A DNA stretch of 64,000 nucleotides, from positions 62,001-126,000 of the forward strand of contig DATMQA010000069.1 of assembly GCA_035566895.1 (NCBI GenBank). Reading direction: 5' to 3'. The position numbers and the translations under genes are program-made. Below are positions 23,983 to 32,983 of the stretch, one piece after another. Under the pieces are notes generated by a model that saw only the letters and a program-made list of their open reading frames with translations, did not search any database and was not told the origin of the DNA. This stretch comes from DATMQA01 sp035566895 (GTDB taxonomy: Bacteria > Verrucomicrobiota > Verrucomicrobiia > Limisphaerales > UBA8199). How positions within the stretch are numbered: position 1 is the first letter of the stretch; every line of letters starts with the position of its first letter.

Positions 23983-26513
23983 GCCACTGCGGTTTTTCAG
24001 CCATTTTAGCGTCCTTCGTATGTTTCCTGAGCTGTTCGGTTCCCTGTTTCCCGTTAATTGCCGCCGAGCCACCCCCTGCTTCGGTCATCTTGCAGGACCT
24101 GCGCAGTTTCCGGCAGTTCGGGACTGTGCTCTATGTCGCGGCGCATCCCGACGATGAGAATACTCAACTAATCACCTACTTCGCGCGGGGCCGAAGTTAT
24201 CGTACCGCCTATCTCTCCATCACGCGAGGGGATGGCGGACAAAATGTGCTCGGTCCGGAGTTTGGCGACGAGTTGGGGGTGATTCGCACTCAGGAACTGC
24301 TGGCCGCACGGCGCCTGGATGGAGGCCGCCAGTTTTTCACTCGCGCCATCGACTTCGGCTTTTCGAAAAGCGCCACCGAGACGCTGAGTATTTGGGACCG
24401 GCAGCAAGTGGTGAGTGATGTGGTGCGCATCATTCGCTCTTTCCGTCCCGATGTCATCATCACACGCTTCTCTCCGCAGCCCAGCGGCACACATGGGCAC
24501 CATACGGCCTCGGCGGCGCTGGCGCTCGAGGCTTTCAAACTGACTGGCAATCCCAAGGCCTTTCCAGAACAGCTTGCCGAGCTTACCCCATGGCAGCCCA
24601 AGCGGATTCTTATGAATGGAGGCGGATTCGGCCGTGGGGGCGGAAATGAGCCGAGTTCCGGGGTGTTGCACCTGGACGTGAGCGGCAATGACCCGGTGAC
24701 CGGAGAATCCTTCGCCGACATCGCGGGGCGAAGCCGCTCGATGCACAAGACGCAAGGCTTTGGCAACTTCACCGGCGGGCGCGGCGGCGGCGGCGCGCGG
24801 TCTGAACCTTTCCAGCTTCTGGGCGGTGAAGCCGCCACCAATGATGTCTTCGACGGCATTGATGCGACCTGGGGCCGCGTGTCAGGCGGGGCCGAGATTG
24901 GCCGGATAGCGGATGAAGTCATTGAAAAGTTCGACACGAATGACCCGGCGGCCAGCGTCCCCTCGCTGTTGAAGCTGCGCGGCGGTTTTGCGTTGCTGCC
25001 GGCTGACCGAATCGTCGACGAAAAGCGCCGGCAACTCGACCATATTGTCCAGGCTTGCGTCGGCCTTTCGGCAGAGACGCTGATATCCCAGGCCGAGGTG
25101 GTGCCGGGCGAAACAATGCAGTTACATCATACTGCAGTCGTGCATTCCAGTGTTCCGGTCCGATGGATGGCGGTGCGCTACCCGAGCCTCAGCCGCGGGA
25201 TTACCAACGTCATGGACCTGCACGCCAACCAACCGGCAGAGCGTGACAGCACGCAAATCCTTCCAGCCAGCACGCCCGTTAGCCAGCCTTACTGGCTGCG
25301 CGCCGAGCACACGACCGGAATGTTCCGGGTCGATGATCCAAGGCTCATCGGCCGGCCGGAGAATCCGCCCCCGTTTCCGGTTGAGCAGGTCTTCGAAATC
25401 GGCGGTCAGACGCTGGTTTTTGCTGACGAACCCGTACAGCCGGCGGCCGATACGACAAAACCGGAAAACCGCCGTCGACTCGATGTGATTCCGCCGGTCA
25501 CTCTGCGTTTTCTGTCAGAGGTCAGGTTATTTTCCCCTGGCGCAACGCGCCCGGTGGAAATGGAGTTGACCGCGCTGCGGGCCGGAGTGGGCGGCACGGT
25601 GCGATTGGACGCCCCGGAACGCTGGCCCGTTGAGCCGGCGGTCCAACCGTTCCACCTGGAAGCCGTTGGCGACCACGTCCGGTTGAGATTCATGGTGACT
25701 GCGCCTGGTGGCTCCGCCGCCGCGGGCCTGACCGCTCACGCCGAGGTTAAGGGCGCACGCTTCGGCAATCAACGCATAGAGATTCGTTACCCGCACATTC
25801 CCCTGCAACTGCTCCAACCGCCGGCGCGTCTGGAGGCCGTGAGCCTGGAGTTGGCGATTCGCGGCAAACAGGTCGGCTATGTGCCGGGTGCGGGCGATAG
25901 TGTGGCCGAAGGCCTGGAGCAGATGGGGTATGCGGTCCAACGTTTGGCTGGCGCCGACCTGACGGCGGAAAAACTGAAGGGCTTGGATGCGGTGGTCATC
26001 GGCATTCGCGCATTTAATGTTCGTACCGATCTCGCGGCGAACCTGCCGGCACTATTTGCTTACGTGGAAGGGGGCGGCAACGCCATTGTCCAATACAACC
26101 GCCCTAACGATCTCAAGCCGGAAAAGCTGGCGCCTTTCGAGTTGCGGGTGTCGAGCGACCGGGTGACCGATGAAAACGCACCGGTGACGTTTCTGGCTCC
26201 AGACCATCCGGCGCTGAACACACCTAACAAAATCACGAGCGCCGACTTCGAGGGTTGGGTGCAGGAGCGGGGCCTCTATTTTCCCAATCAATGGGACGAG
26301 CATTTCACGCCTCTCATTGCTTGTAATGATCCGGGGGAATCGCCAAAAAAAGGCGGTCTGCTGGTCGCTCGATACGGCAAGGGGTATTTCGTTTATACCG
26401 GGCTGGCCTGGTTCCGTCAACTGCCCGCCGCCGTGCCCGGCGCTTATCGGTTATTCGCCAACCTGGTCTCGCTGGGAAAGGCGCCTTCCGAAAAAGCCGA
26501 GGGAGCGAAATGA
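23958..26513 (+). CDS. Large secreted PIG-L (LmbE-like) deacetylase-family protein
   Basis: An 851-residue exported protein. After a signal peptide (about 12-38) comes a PIG-L domain with the metal motif YVAAHPDDENTQL (A-H-P-D-D-E) and the second motif SGTHGHHTAS (H-x-x-H). PIG-L enzymes remove N-acetyl groups from sugar amines through zinc. The middle (about 350-600) is beta-rich with Ala/Pro-rich linkers. The final 220 residues look like a ThuA/glutamine-amidotransferase-like domain (GLDAVVIGIRAFNVRTDL, FAYVEGGGNAIVQYNRP, YGKGYFVYTGLAWFRQLPA). Such long multidomain forms are known in Bacteroidetes and Acidobacteria; the substrate is unknown. The start codon sits inside an inverted word repeat. 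Confidence 0.85.
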   Translation: MRETLRPSRHCGFSAILASFVCFLSCSVPCFPLIAAEPPPASVILQDLRSFRQFGTVLYVAAHPDDENTQLITYFARGRSYRTAYLSITRGDGGQNVLGPEFGDELGVIRTQELLAARRLDGGRQFFTRAIDFGFSKSATETLSIWDRQQVVSDVVRIIRSFRPDVIITRFSPQPSGTHGHHTASAALALEAFKLTGNPKAFPEQLAELTPWQPKRILMNGGGFGRGGGNEPSSGVLHLDVSGNDPVTGESFADIAGRSRSMHKTQGFGNFTGGRGGGGARSEPFQLLGGEAATNDVFDGIDATWGRVSGGAEIGRIADEVIEKFDTNDPAASVPSLLKLRGGFALLPADRIVDEKRRQLDHIVQACVGLSAETLISQAEVVPGETMQLHHTAVVHSSVPVRWMAVRYPSLSRGITNVMDLHANQPAERDSTQILPASTPVSQPYWLRAEHTTGMFRVDDPRLIGRPENPPPFPVEQVFEIGGQTLVFADEPVQPAADTTKPENRRRLDVIPPVTLRFLSEVRLFSPGATRPVEMELTALRAGVGGTVRLDAPERWPVEPAVQPFHLEAVGDHVRLRFMVTAPGGSAAAGLTAHAEVKGARFGNQRIEIRYPHIPLQLLQPPARLEAVSLELAIRGKQVGYVPGAGDSVAEGLEQMGYAVQRLAGADLTAEKLKGLDAVVIGIRAFNVRTDLAANLPALFAYVEGGGNAIVQYNRPNDLKPEKLAPFELRVSSDRVTDENAPVTFLAPDHPALNTPNKITSADFEGWVQERGLYFPNQWDEHFTPLIACNDPGESPKKGGLLVARYGKGYFVYTGLAWFRQLPAAVPGAYRLFANLVSLGKAPSEKAEGAK

Positions 26514-26660
26514 GCCGACAGTTCGAAGCCCAGCCGGGTGTGGTAGTGCGCGTGTGTTCCAATCAAAGAGACGCCATACCGAAGAGCGCTGCGGTTCCGG
26601 CGTTGACAGCGAGCCTTCCCGGCGCATTTGGGACAACTCACCCAACCTTCTGAACGCATC

Positions 26661-26843
26661 GTGACGCCGCCGGACGCCAGCCCTCCCTCTGAACGCGTGT
26701 CTCCCGAGGCTGCTCGTCACGCAGCGGAGGAAACGACCGGTCTTCCCCTTCTTCATACCTGGCGGAGCGTCTATCTGTTTGTGCTCGGCAGCTTCGTCCT
26801 CTGGGTATTGCTGCTGGTAGCGCTGAGCCTGGTGTTCCGATGA
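26661..26843 (+). CDS. Small single-TM protein coupled to the symporter gene
   Basis: A 60-residue protein starting at a GTG (26661), or 71 residues from a TTG at 26628. A polar N terminus (PPDASPPSERVSPEAARHAAEE) leads into TWRSVYLFVLGSFVLWVLLL, a single C-terminal TM. Its stop overlaps the start of the SSS symporter in an ATGA arrangement, so it is almost surely co-translated. The order recalls the small subunits DUF485 or DUF4212 that precede some SSS transporters, but the sequence shows no clear match by eye. Proposed role: assembly or regulatory subunit of the symporter. No function is proven. Confidence 0.55.
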   Translation: MTPPDASPPSERVSPEAARHAAEETTGLPLLHTWRSVYLFVLGSFVLWVLLLVALSLVFR

Positions 26844-28570
26844 ACCTGCTGGATTTCGTCGTCCTGCTCGGCAGCATGGTTGGGATTGCCGCTTATGGCA
26901 TTTGGCGAACCCGGGGCCCGCACGATTTAAGGAGATACCTGAAGGGAGATGAAACCCTGGGCTGGGCCGCCATCGGTATTTCGGTGATGGCCACGCAAGC
27001 CAGCGCCATTACTTTCATTTCCACTCCCGGCCAGGGTTACCACGACGGCCTGGGGTTCGTTCAAAATTACTTCGGCATGCCGCTGGCGCTGATCATTGTC
27101 GCTGCGGTTTTCCTGCCGATCTACCGTCGTTTGAACGTCTATACGGCTTACGAGTTTCTGGGCCGACGGTTCGATGCTAAAACCCGCCTGTTGGGTGCGG
27201 CGCTGTTTCTCCTCCAGCGGGGAGTGAACGCCGGAATTACGATTTACGCCCCCGCGATCATTCTTTCCACGATGTTGGGCTGGCGGCTGGACGCGACGAT
27301 CCTGTTGAGCGGAACCCTGGTTATTTTGTACACGGTCATCGGCGGCAGCCAGGCCGTGACCCTCACGCATAAGTACCAAATGACCGTCATTTTTGGAGGG
27401 ATGGTGACGGCGTTGGTGGTGCTGGTGGTGAAGCTGCCGGCGGCGCTCTCCTTTACCGATGCCCTCGCGGTCGCAGGTAGTTTCAAAAAGCTCCAAGCAG
27501 TCGATTTTTCGCCTGATCTGCATCGGCGCTACACGTTTTGGTCCGGCCTCCTGGGCGGCATCTTCCTGATGCTGTCGTATTTTGGCGCCGACCAATCCCA
27601 GGTGCAGCGCTATCTCTCGGGCGGGTCTTTGCGCGCGAGCCGGCTGGGCTTGATGTTCAATGCCGTCATCAAGATTCCCATGCAGTTTATAATCCTGTTG
27701 CTCGGGGCGTTGCTCTTTGTTTTTTACCAGTTCGAGCAGCCGCCGGTATTCTTCAACCAGGCGGCCTGGCAGGCGGTCGCGCAGCATGACCCGGGATTGC
27801 ACGCCCTGGAGCAGAAATTCGCCACGGTCCATGCTGAGAAACAGCACTTGATCGAGACCTGGCTGGCAGCCCGGCACGCAGGTGACCGCCAGACCGAGGC
27901 AGCGGCCAAAGCGCAAGCATTCGACGCCCACCAACGCAGCGAGGCCGTGCGGATCGAAGCCAGAACAGCACTGGAGGCGGCCGACTCACACGCCAAGGCG
28001 GGTGACGCCGATTATGTGTTTATTACGTTTGTGCTGCAGCATCTGCCGCACGGTGTGATCGGGCTGCTGATCGCAGCGTTCTTTGCGGCCGCATTGTCGT
28101 CAAAGGCTTCTGAGCTCAACGCCCTTGGCTCGACCACGACGGTTGACTTTTACCGCCACGTGCTCAAGCCGGGCGCGACGCAGGAGCATTATGTGGCCGC
28201 TTCGAAGTGGTTCACTTTATTCTGGGGCCTGGTGGCGCTGGGCTTCGCGCTGTTCGCGAACCTGGCGGATAATTTGGTCCAAGCGGCCAATATTCTCGGC
28301 TCGCTTTTCTACGGTGTCATCCTCGGCTTATTCCTGGTGGCGTTCTTCTTGCGGCGGGTGGGCGGCAGCGCCGTGTTCTGGGCGGGGTTGGCCGCGGAAG
28401 CGCTGGTGCTGGTGTTTCACTTTACCCATCTCATCAGCTACCTCTGGTACAATCTCATCGGATGCGCCGCTTGCGTCCTGTTCAGCCTTCTGCTCCAGAC
28501 TCTGCTCGGTCCCAACGGGCTTGAAACCGGCGGTGAGTCGCGACATAATTTGCCCAATGTTCCCTCATGA
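26840..28570 (+). CDS. Sodium:solute symporter (SSS family) with a helical insertion
   Basis: A 576-residue transporter of the LeuT-like SSS/SGLT family that imports a solute with sodium. Typical segments are WAAIGISVMATQASAITFIS, GQGYHDGLGFVQNYFGMP, YTAYEFLGRRFD and LSYFGADQSQVQRYLSGGS. Between about residues 295 and 393 there is a polar, charged, Ala/His/Gln-rich helical insert not expected in a plain SSS protein. ASELNALGSTTTVDFYRH follows. The substrate is unknown. The gene starts inside the stop of a small TM gene and its own stop overlaps the bshC-like start (both ATGA), so it lies in one operon with bacillithiol genes. Confidence 0.9.
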   Translation: MNLLDFVVLLGSMVGIAAYGIWRTRGPHDLRRYLKGDETLGWAAIGISVMATQASAITFISTPGQGYHDGLGFVQNYFGMPLALIIVAAVFLPIYRRLNVYTAYEFLGRRFDAKTRLLGAALFLLQRGVNAGITIYAPAIILSTMLGWRLDATILLSGTLVILYTVIGGSQAVTLTHKYQMTVIFGGMVTALVVLVVKLPAALSFTDALAVAGSFKKLQAVDFSPDLHRRYTFWSGLLGGIFLMLSYFGADQSQVQRYLSGGSLRASRLGLMFNAVIKIPMQFIILLLGALLFVFYQFEQPPVFFNQAAWQAVAQHDPGLHALEQKFATVHAEKQHLIETWLAARHAGDRQTEAAAKAQAFDAHQRSEAVRIEARTALEAADSHAKAGDADYVFITFVLQHLPHGVIGLLIAAFFAAALSSKASELNALGSTTTVDFYRHVLKPGATQEHYVAASKWFTLFWGLVALGFALFANLADNLVQAANILGSLFYGVILGLFLVAFFLRRVGGSAVFWAGLAAEALVLVFHFTHLISYLWYNLIGCAACVLFSLLLQTLLGPNGLETGGESRHNLPNVPS

Positions 28571-29343
28571 CCTCCGCCCCGACCATTGGTTTCGGCCAGC
28601 AGCCGTGCGGATTTTTTCCGCGCCGCTTTCTTTTTGCCAAAATCCAGACCGCGCGCAGATTGCAGGCGGAACTGGGCGGCGAGATTGTTTTCTTCTATCA
28701 CGACAGCGACCATGACTCGCGCGAAACCAGGACCATCCTTCGCCACCGCAAAACCGCTGACCCGGCGCAACTCAATTTTGCTTTCGAAAACAAAATCCAG
28801 CGAAAGTTCTCGCCGCTTTACCTGAAGCGTGTTCCCGCCGGCTGGCAGGAACGGACGGCGCTGCAATTGCCCAATTACCTCGAACATGCCGCCATCGACG
28901 AGTTTAAGAAGGTATCCGCCTCAAACGCGGCTGATTTCTGCCTGGAGATGTACCGGCGGATGGGCCTGCTGGAAGCCATCCGGGTCGTTCGCTCAAGCGA
29001 CGCCGCAGTGCGTCGCGCCGCCTGTGAGGTGCCGGAATTTTTTGTCGAAGTGCCGCACGAGGGCGAAATTGTCCGCGCCCGATACCTGGCGGGGACGCTC
29101 CAGTTGCACGAGGGGGGAGACGCTTTCATTACTTTGCCATCCGCTTCATTCACCAAAGAACAAGTCAGCCCGACGCGCGACACCCGCCTGCGCTGGATGC
29201 AATCGGTTCTGCACTGCACCCACTATATTGCCGGGGCCGGAGAGCAGGCCTACTTGCAAAAAGAAGAAACCCCGGAGATTGCTTTTGTCGCCCGTGATAC
29301 GATAGACCGTTCCGATGAAGCCTATACCGAAATCCAAGCCTAG
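28567..29343 (+). CDS. bshC: Compact BshC-like protein (putative bacillithiol cysteine ligase)
   Basis: A 258-residue protein, about half the length of B. subtilis BshC (about 540). From memory of BshC, four core motifs can be aligned by eye. GFGQQPCGFFPRRFLFAKIQ matches the G-G-Q-Q...GP..T..K motif. VFFYHDSDHDSRE matches the P-x-F-W...E-D-H-D motif. MYRRMGLLEAIRVVRSSD matches F...GL.LLNSGD. LRWMQSVLHCTHYIAGAGEQ matches R-P-L-M-Q...F-I-A-G-P-G-E. The insertion between motifs and the C-terminal coiled coil of BshC are missing. BshC adds cysteine to glucosaminyl-malate, the last step to bacillithiol. The gene is flanked by the symporter (ATGA overlap) and bshB (29-nt overlap), and bshA follows. 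The assignment is an inference from motifs plus context. Confidence 0.72.
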   Translation: MTSAPTIGFGQQPCGFFPRRFLFAKIQTARRLQAELGGEIVFFYHDSDHDSRETRTILRHRKTADPAQLNFAFENKIQRKFSPLYLKRVPAGWQERTALQLPNYLEHAAIDEFKKVSASNAADFCLEMYRRMGLLEAIRVVRSSDAAVRRAACEVPEFFVEVPHEGEIVRARYLAGTLQLHEGGDAFITLPSASFTKEQVSPTRDTRLRWMQSVLHCTHYIAGAGEQAYLQKEETPEIAFVARDTIDRSDEAYTEIQA

Positions 29344-30052
29344 TTCACCGCCGTTGGTCGCTTTCGGCGCGCATCCGGATGATATCGAATTCGGCTGTGG
29401 CGGGGTCATCGCGCGTGAAACCCGGGCCGGACGCGCGGCACATTTTGTCGTCTGTTCGCGCGGCGAAGCCGCGAGCAACGGCAAGCCCGCACAACGCACG
29501 CTCGAGGCAAAGAAAGCGGCCGCGCTGCTGGGGGCGAGCATCGAGTTCATCAATTTGGGCGGCGATGCCCATTTCGAGGTTCGGACTGTCCACGCGGTCA
29601 AACTGGCCGCGATCCTGCGACGGGTGCGGCCGGCGATCGTTCTAGCGCCCAGCCTGGTTGAGAATCAACACCCCGATCATTGGCGACTTGGGCAAATGGT
29701 GCGCGATGCTTCCCGGTTAGCCCGTTACGGTGGCCTGAAGGAGCTACGCGCTCGGCCGGCCCATGCCATCAACCAACTGTTCTTCTACGCCGTCACCCTC
29801 GAAGCCGAACCCACGGACCTGGGCCGGGTGATGTTCGATATCTCCGCGCCCGGAATTGTCGCTGCGTGGACGGCGGCGATGAAGGCCCATGCCTCGCAGA
29901 TGCGCACGCGCAATTACGTTGAGTTCCAGCTCACGCGTGCGCGGTTGAACGGTTTGCGTGCCGGGGTCGGGCATGCCATGGCACTTTTCCCGAATGGCCC
30001 GCTGGTACTGGACTCGCTTGCGAGGTTGAGCCGCGGCGCACATCATTTATGA
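29315..30052 (+). CDS. bshB1: BshB-type N-acetylglucosaminyl-malate deacetylase
   Basis: A 245-residue PIG-L/LmbE zinc hydrolase that would remove acetate from N-acetylglucosaminyl-malate, the second step of bacillithiol synthesis. The metal motif A-H-P-D-D is in VAFGAHPDDIEFGCGG, and the second motif is NQHPDHWRLGQMVRDAS (H-P-D-H). SRGEAASNGKPAQRTLEAKKAA and ASIEFINLGGDAHFEV are typical of the BshB1 subgroup. The ATG at 29315 overlaps the bshC-like gene by 29 nt; a TTG at 29354 is a less likely start. It is directly followed by bshA after a word-repeat gap. Confidence 0.87.
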   Translation: MKPIPKSKPSSPPLVAFGAHPDDIEFGCGGVIARETRAGRAAHFVVCSRGEAASNGKPAQRTLEAKKAAALLGASIEFINLGGDAHFEVRTVHAVKLAAILRRVRPAIVLAPSLVENQHPDHWRLGQMVRDASRLARYGGLKELRARPAHAINQLFFYAVTLEAEPTDLGRVMFDISAPGIVAAWTAAMKAHASQMRTRNYVEFQLTRARLNGLRAGVGHAMALFPNGPLVLDSLARLSRGAHHL

Positions 30053-30152
30053 TTTACAATGTATGACTTATGATTTGAGGGCCGGACAAGACGCACGTGA
30101 TCGTGGCGACCGGGCCCAATTCATAAATCGCGAATTATAAATCATAAATGAA
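30040..30152. repeat. Inverted short-word repeat, GATTTATGATTTAC type
   Basis: Direct units catttatgatttacaatg and cttatgattt are followed by ttcataaatcg, cgaattata and aatcataaatg. The last arm contains the ATG of bshA (30148). The direct arm overlaps the bshB stop. Confidence 0.8.
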
Positions 30153-31275
30153 GATCGGCATTACCTGTTATCCCACGGTGGGCGGCAGCGGCATTTTGGC
30201 CTCGGCGCTGGGCGAGGAACTGGCGCGGCGTGAGCATGAGGTGCATTTCATCAGCTACGAGCGCCCTTTCCGGCTGCCGTTTGATGTGCCGCGGCTTTAT
30301 TTTCACCCGGTCGGCGTCAACGATTACGGATTGTTCAAGTATCCCGACTATACCCTGCCGCTCTCAGTCAGAATGGCGGAGGTAACCCGCGACCATGGGC
30401 TGGATGTCCTGCACGTGCATTATGCGGTGCCGCATGCGACCGCGGCGATTCTGGCCCGCGCGATGCTTCCGCTCCAAATGCAGCCGCGCCTGGTGACGAC
30501 GCTGCACGGAACCGATACGACCCTTCTGGGCCGCGATGCGGATTACGCGCCGGCCATCCGCCATGCCCTGGCAGCCTCGGATGCCATCACGAGCGTCTCG
30601 GCCAACCTGCGCGAGGAAACCCAACGGGTATTAGGACTGAACCGGCCCATCGAGGTCATCCACAACTTCTTTACCCCGGGCCCGCCGCAGCGTTCTGCCA
30701 AAGAGGTGCGCCGGGAACTCGGGCTGGACCAGGAGGTAGTGGTGCTGCATTCCTCGAATCTCCGTCCTTTAAAGCGGATCGATTTGCTGCTGGAAACGGT
30801 TGCGCGCATCGAGGATCGCGACAAATTCAAACTCGTCATTCTCGCCGGCGATAGCTTCGCTCCTTTTGCGGCCGACGTGCGCCACCTGGGCCTTGAGGAC
30901 CGGATCGTCGTTGTCGAGAAAGTCAGAGATATCGAGGATTACCTGCAGATTGCCCACGTGGGCCTGTACACCTCCGAAACGGAAAGCTTTTGCCTCAGCA
31001 TCCTCGAGGGGATGTGTTTTGCCTGCCCGAGCGTCGCGACCCGCGTCGGCGGCATCCCGGAGCTGGTCGAGGACAACGTCAGCGGCGTGCTGGTGCCTTT
31101 TGGGGACACGGCGAGCCTGGCGGCCAACCTGCAAGGTTTGATCCAGGACCCCGCGCGCCGGGCTGCCTTGGGGCGCGCGGCCCAAGAACGCGCTCGCAAA
31201 CTTTTTTCGGCCGAGGCGATCGTGCCGCAGTATGAAGCCCTGTATCGGCGGGTGTGCGGGTTAGTCAGCAGTTAG
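30148..31275 (+). CDS. bshA: N-acetyl-alpha-D-glucosaminyl L-malate synthase BshA
   Basis: A 375-residue GT4 glycosyltransferase that joins UDP-GlcNAc to L-malate, the first step of bacillithiol synthesis. The N terminus MKIGITCYPTVGGSGILASA is the characteristic BshA start. HEVHFISYERPFRLPFDVP, LDVLHVHYAVPHATAAILA, LVTTLHGTDTTLLG and FYTSETESFCLSILEGM-like residues (LYTSETESFCLSILEGM) follow. VATRVGGIPELVEDNVSGVL is the nucleotide-sugar end. The length is typical. It lies last in the symporter-bshC-bshB-bshA set, with its start codon inside the repeat arm. Confidence 0.94.
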   Translation: MKIGITCYPTVGGSGILASALGEELARREHEVHFISYERPFRLPFDVPRLYFHPVGVNDYGLFKYPDYTLPLSVRMAEVTRDHGLDVLHVHYAVPHATAAILARAMLPLQMQPRLVTTLHGTDTTLLGRDADYAPAIRHALAASDAITSVSANLREETQRVLGLNRPIEVIHNFFTPGPPQRSAKEVRRELGLDQEVVVLHSSNLRPLKRIDLLLETVARIEDRDKFKLVILAGDSFAPFAADVRHLGLEDRIVVVEKVRDIEDYLQIAHVGLYTSETESFCLSILEGMCFACPSVATRVGGIPELVEDNVSGVLVPFGDTASLAANLQGLIQDPARRAALGRAAQERARKLFSAEAIVPQYEALYRRVCGLVSS

Positions 31276-31390
31276 TAGTCAGTAGTCAGTGACCAGGGGA
31301 CGTCACCAGCATTAAGAATCGAGGATGAGGACGAAGACGAGACCAGATTACAGATAACTGATTACTGACCACTGGCTACTGACTACTGGC
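31263..31390. repeat. Inverted short-word repeat, AGTCAGTAGTCAGTA type
   Basis: Direct units (agtcagc, agttagt, agtcagt, agtcagt) at 31263-31293, and reverse units (aactgat, tactgac, ctactgac, tactggc) at 31354-31390. They connect the ends of bshA and the convergent peptidase gene. It may act as a bidirectional terminator. Confidence 0.8.
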
Positions 31391-32891
31391 CTCCGATGGC
31401 CTTGAGCATCTCCTCCGCATGGGTGCGCACCTCGGCTTCGACATACGGCCGGCATAGCGGCGCGAGCGTGCGCCGCGCCGATTCGGAGTCGTTTCTTGAG
31501 AGTTGAGCCTGGGCCAGCGTCAGCCGGTAGGCCTGGTTCTCAGGTTCCAATTGGATGGCCCGCTGAAGGTGTTGCTCGGCGGCCCCAAGGTTCTCACCCT
31601 GGAGCAACTCGAAAAATCCCAACAAATGATGAGCCGGCCCGAAGTCCGGCATCAGTTCGAGCGAGCGCTCAAGTTCGGCCCGAATCTCCGCACCTTCGGA
31701 CCTCGCCAAACGCGTGAAAGTGTCCGGCGCCTTGGCGGTGAGCCGAAGCCTCTCCCGGCCGTAGATGTAATGAGCCAGAAAACTTCCTGAACCGTGCTGG
31801 ACTGCCTGGTTGAGCAGCCGGGCGGCAGCCGCGTGGTCGCCGCGGTCGGCCGCCAGGAAGCCCAGTCCCTCGTAAGGAAATGGGCTGGCCGGAGCCAAGT
31901 TTTGGGCTTGCTCGAAATAAGACTGGGCGGCATCGGCCCGGCCGACGCGCAGCAGTTGGTCTCCAAGGCGGAAGCAGGTTTCCACCGGGGCCAGTCCGCG
32001 CGTGGCCACCACCTGCGGAGAGTGGAGGCTGGCTCGGACCACGAGACCCAGCGGCTCGAATCGGCCCCGCTCGAGGTAAGTGCGCAATTGCTTTTCCATC
32101 AGCGGCAAGGGCGTGCGAAACACATTCGTGAAAGCCGCCTCCGGGGATTGGCCCTCGCGCAGCAGGGTGGTGAGTTGTCCGAAGTGCGCTTTGTGCCACG
32201 GATTGCCGCCGAGCATCAGGTAATGGGTCAGCAACCACGATTCGGCGTAGAACATTCCCTGGCGCTCGCGTTCGTTATACTCGGGGGAATCGTGTTTAAC
32301 GGCGAACAAGTCCTTCAAAGGCAACAGTGATTGCTGCGACAATAGATGCAAGTAAAGCGCCATTGGCCTTCCGATACGAATACTATGGTCGCCAGTGACC
32401 TCGAAGGTCGCATAAATATCGGCCATGCCTTCCTTGAGCCACATTGGCCAGAATTGCTCGTTATGCCGTAGCAACAGGTGCGCGTATTCATGAAAGACGG
32501 CTTCGAGCGATGTGCCGGCCCCGGCATTGGACAGCGAGAGCACAATGAGGTTCTCGTCGCTGCCGCGGCTAAAAAACGCCGCCAGGTTGGCGGGGCGGTT
32601 TTGATACACAGGCAGGAAAGGTTCCAACGCCGCATGTTCGGGAAAGGCCATGACAACGATGGGCGGGGAGGTCACCGCCTGGTTGCCCGCCAGGAGGGCG
32701 TAAGCCTCGTGAAATTGCTCTAAACGGGCGGCGAGCCTGACAACCTCCTGGGTTGGACCACAACTGTAGGTTTGGAAGTGAGGGCTGCGCACCTCGAACC
32801 AGTGGCGTTGCGCAATAGAGGGTTCTTCCGCTCGAGCCGAAAGCGCGATAACCAGCCAAAGGCCGGCGAAGAATCGGAAGCGTTCACGCAC
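31383..32891 (-). CDS. Secreted MA-type metallopeptidase-like protein with TPRs
   Basis: A 502-residue exported protein. A signal peptide (about 1-21, ALSARAEEP) precedes a peptidase-MA-like domain. The zinc motif is H134-E-Y-A-H138 in VFHEYAHLLLRH, and a downstream Glu154 in WPMWLKEGMADIYATF is the probable third ligand of a gluzincin-like fold. Residues about 310-500 are TPR-like: CFRLGDQLLRVGRADAAQSYFEQA, LLNQAVQHGS and AAEQHLQRAIQLEPENQAYR. The combination suggests a periplasmic or surface peptidase or a scaffold; the substrate is unknown. It is convergent with bshA through a word-repeat region and lies 92 bp from prc on the same strand. Confidence 0.83.
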   Translation of the reverse strand: MRERFRFFAGLWLVIALSARAEEPSIAQRHWFEVRSPHFQTYSCGPTQEVVRLAARLEQFHEAYALLAGNQAVTSPPIVVMAFPEHAALEPFLPVYQNRPANLAAFFSRGSDENLIVLSLSNAGAGTSLEAVFHEYAHLLLRHNEQFWPMWLKEGMADIYATFEVTGDHSIRIGRPMALYLHLLSQQSLLPLKDLFAVKHDSPEYNERERQGMFYAESWLLTHYLMLGGNPWHKAHFGQLTTLLREGQSPEAAFTNVFRTPLPLMEKQLRTYLERGRFEPLGLVVRASLHSPQVVATRGLAPVETCFRLGDQLLRVGRADAAQSYFEQAQNLAPASPFPYEGLGFLAADRGDHAAAARLLNQAVQHGSGSFLAHYIYGRERLRLTAKAPDTFTRLARSEGAEIRAELERSLELMPDFGPAHHLLGFFELLQGENLGAAEQHLQRAIQLEPENQAYRLTLAQAQLSRNDSESARRTLAPLCRPYVEAEVRTHAEEMLKAIGGQ

Positions 32892-32983
32892 GATAGGAAA
32901 TTAAGCGATCAAAAAGGGAATGTCACCTGTGAGGGTCCCTTGACTTTCCGCTGTCCCGCAAGAATCCCCCCCCCGGGCGGCGC

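Noticed and set aside
28567..29343. A truncated or broken full-length bshC
   Set aside because: The motifs are in order, including the C-terminal IAGAGE motif; the frame is open, and both ends overlap neighbours in a coupled way. A compact intact gene fits better than a decayed one.
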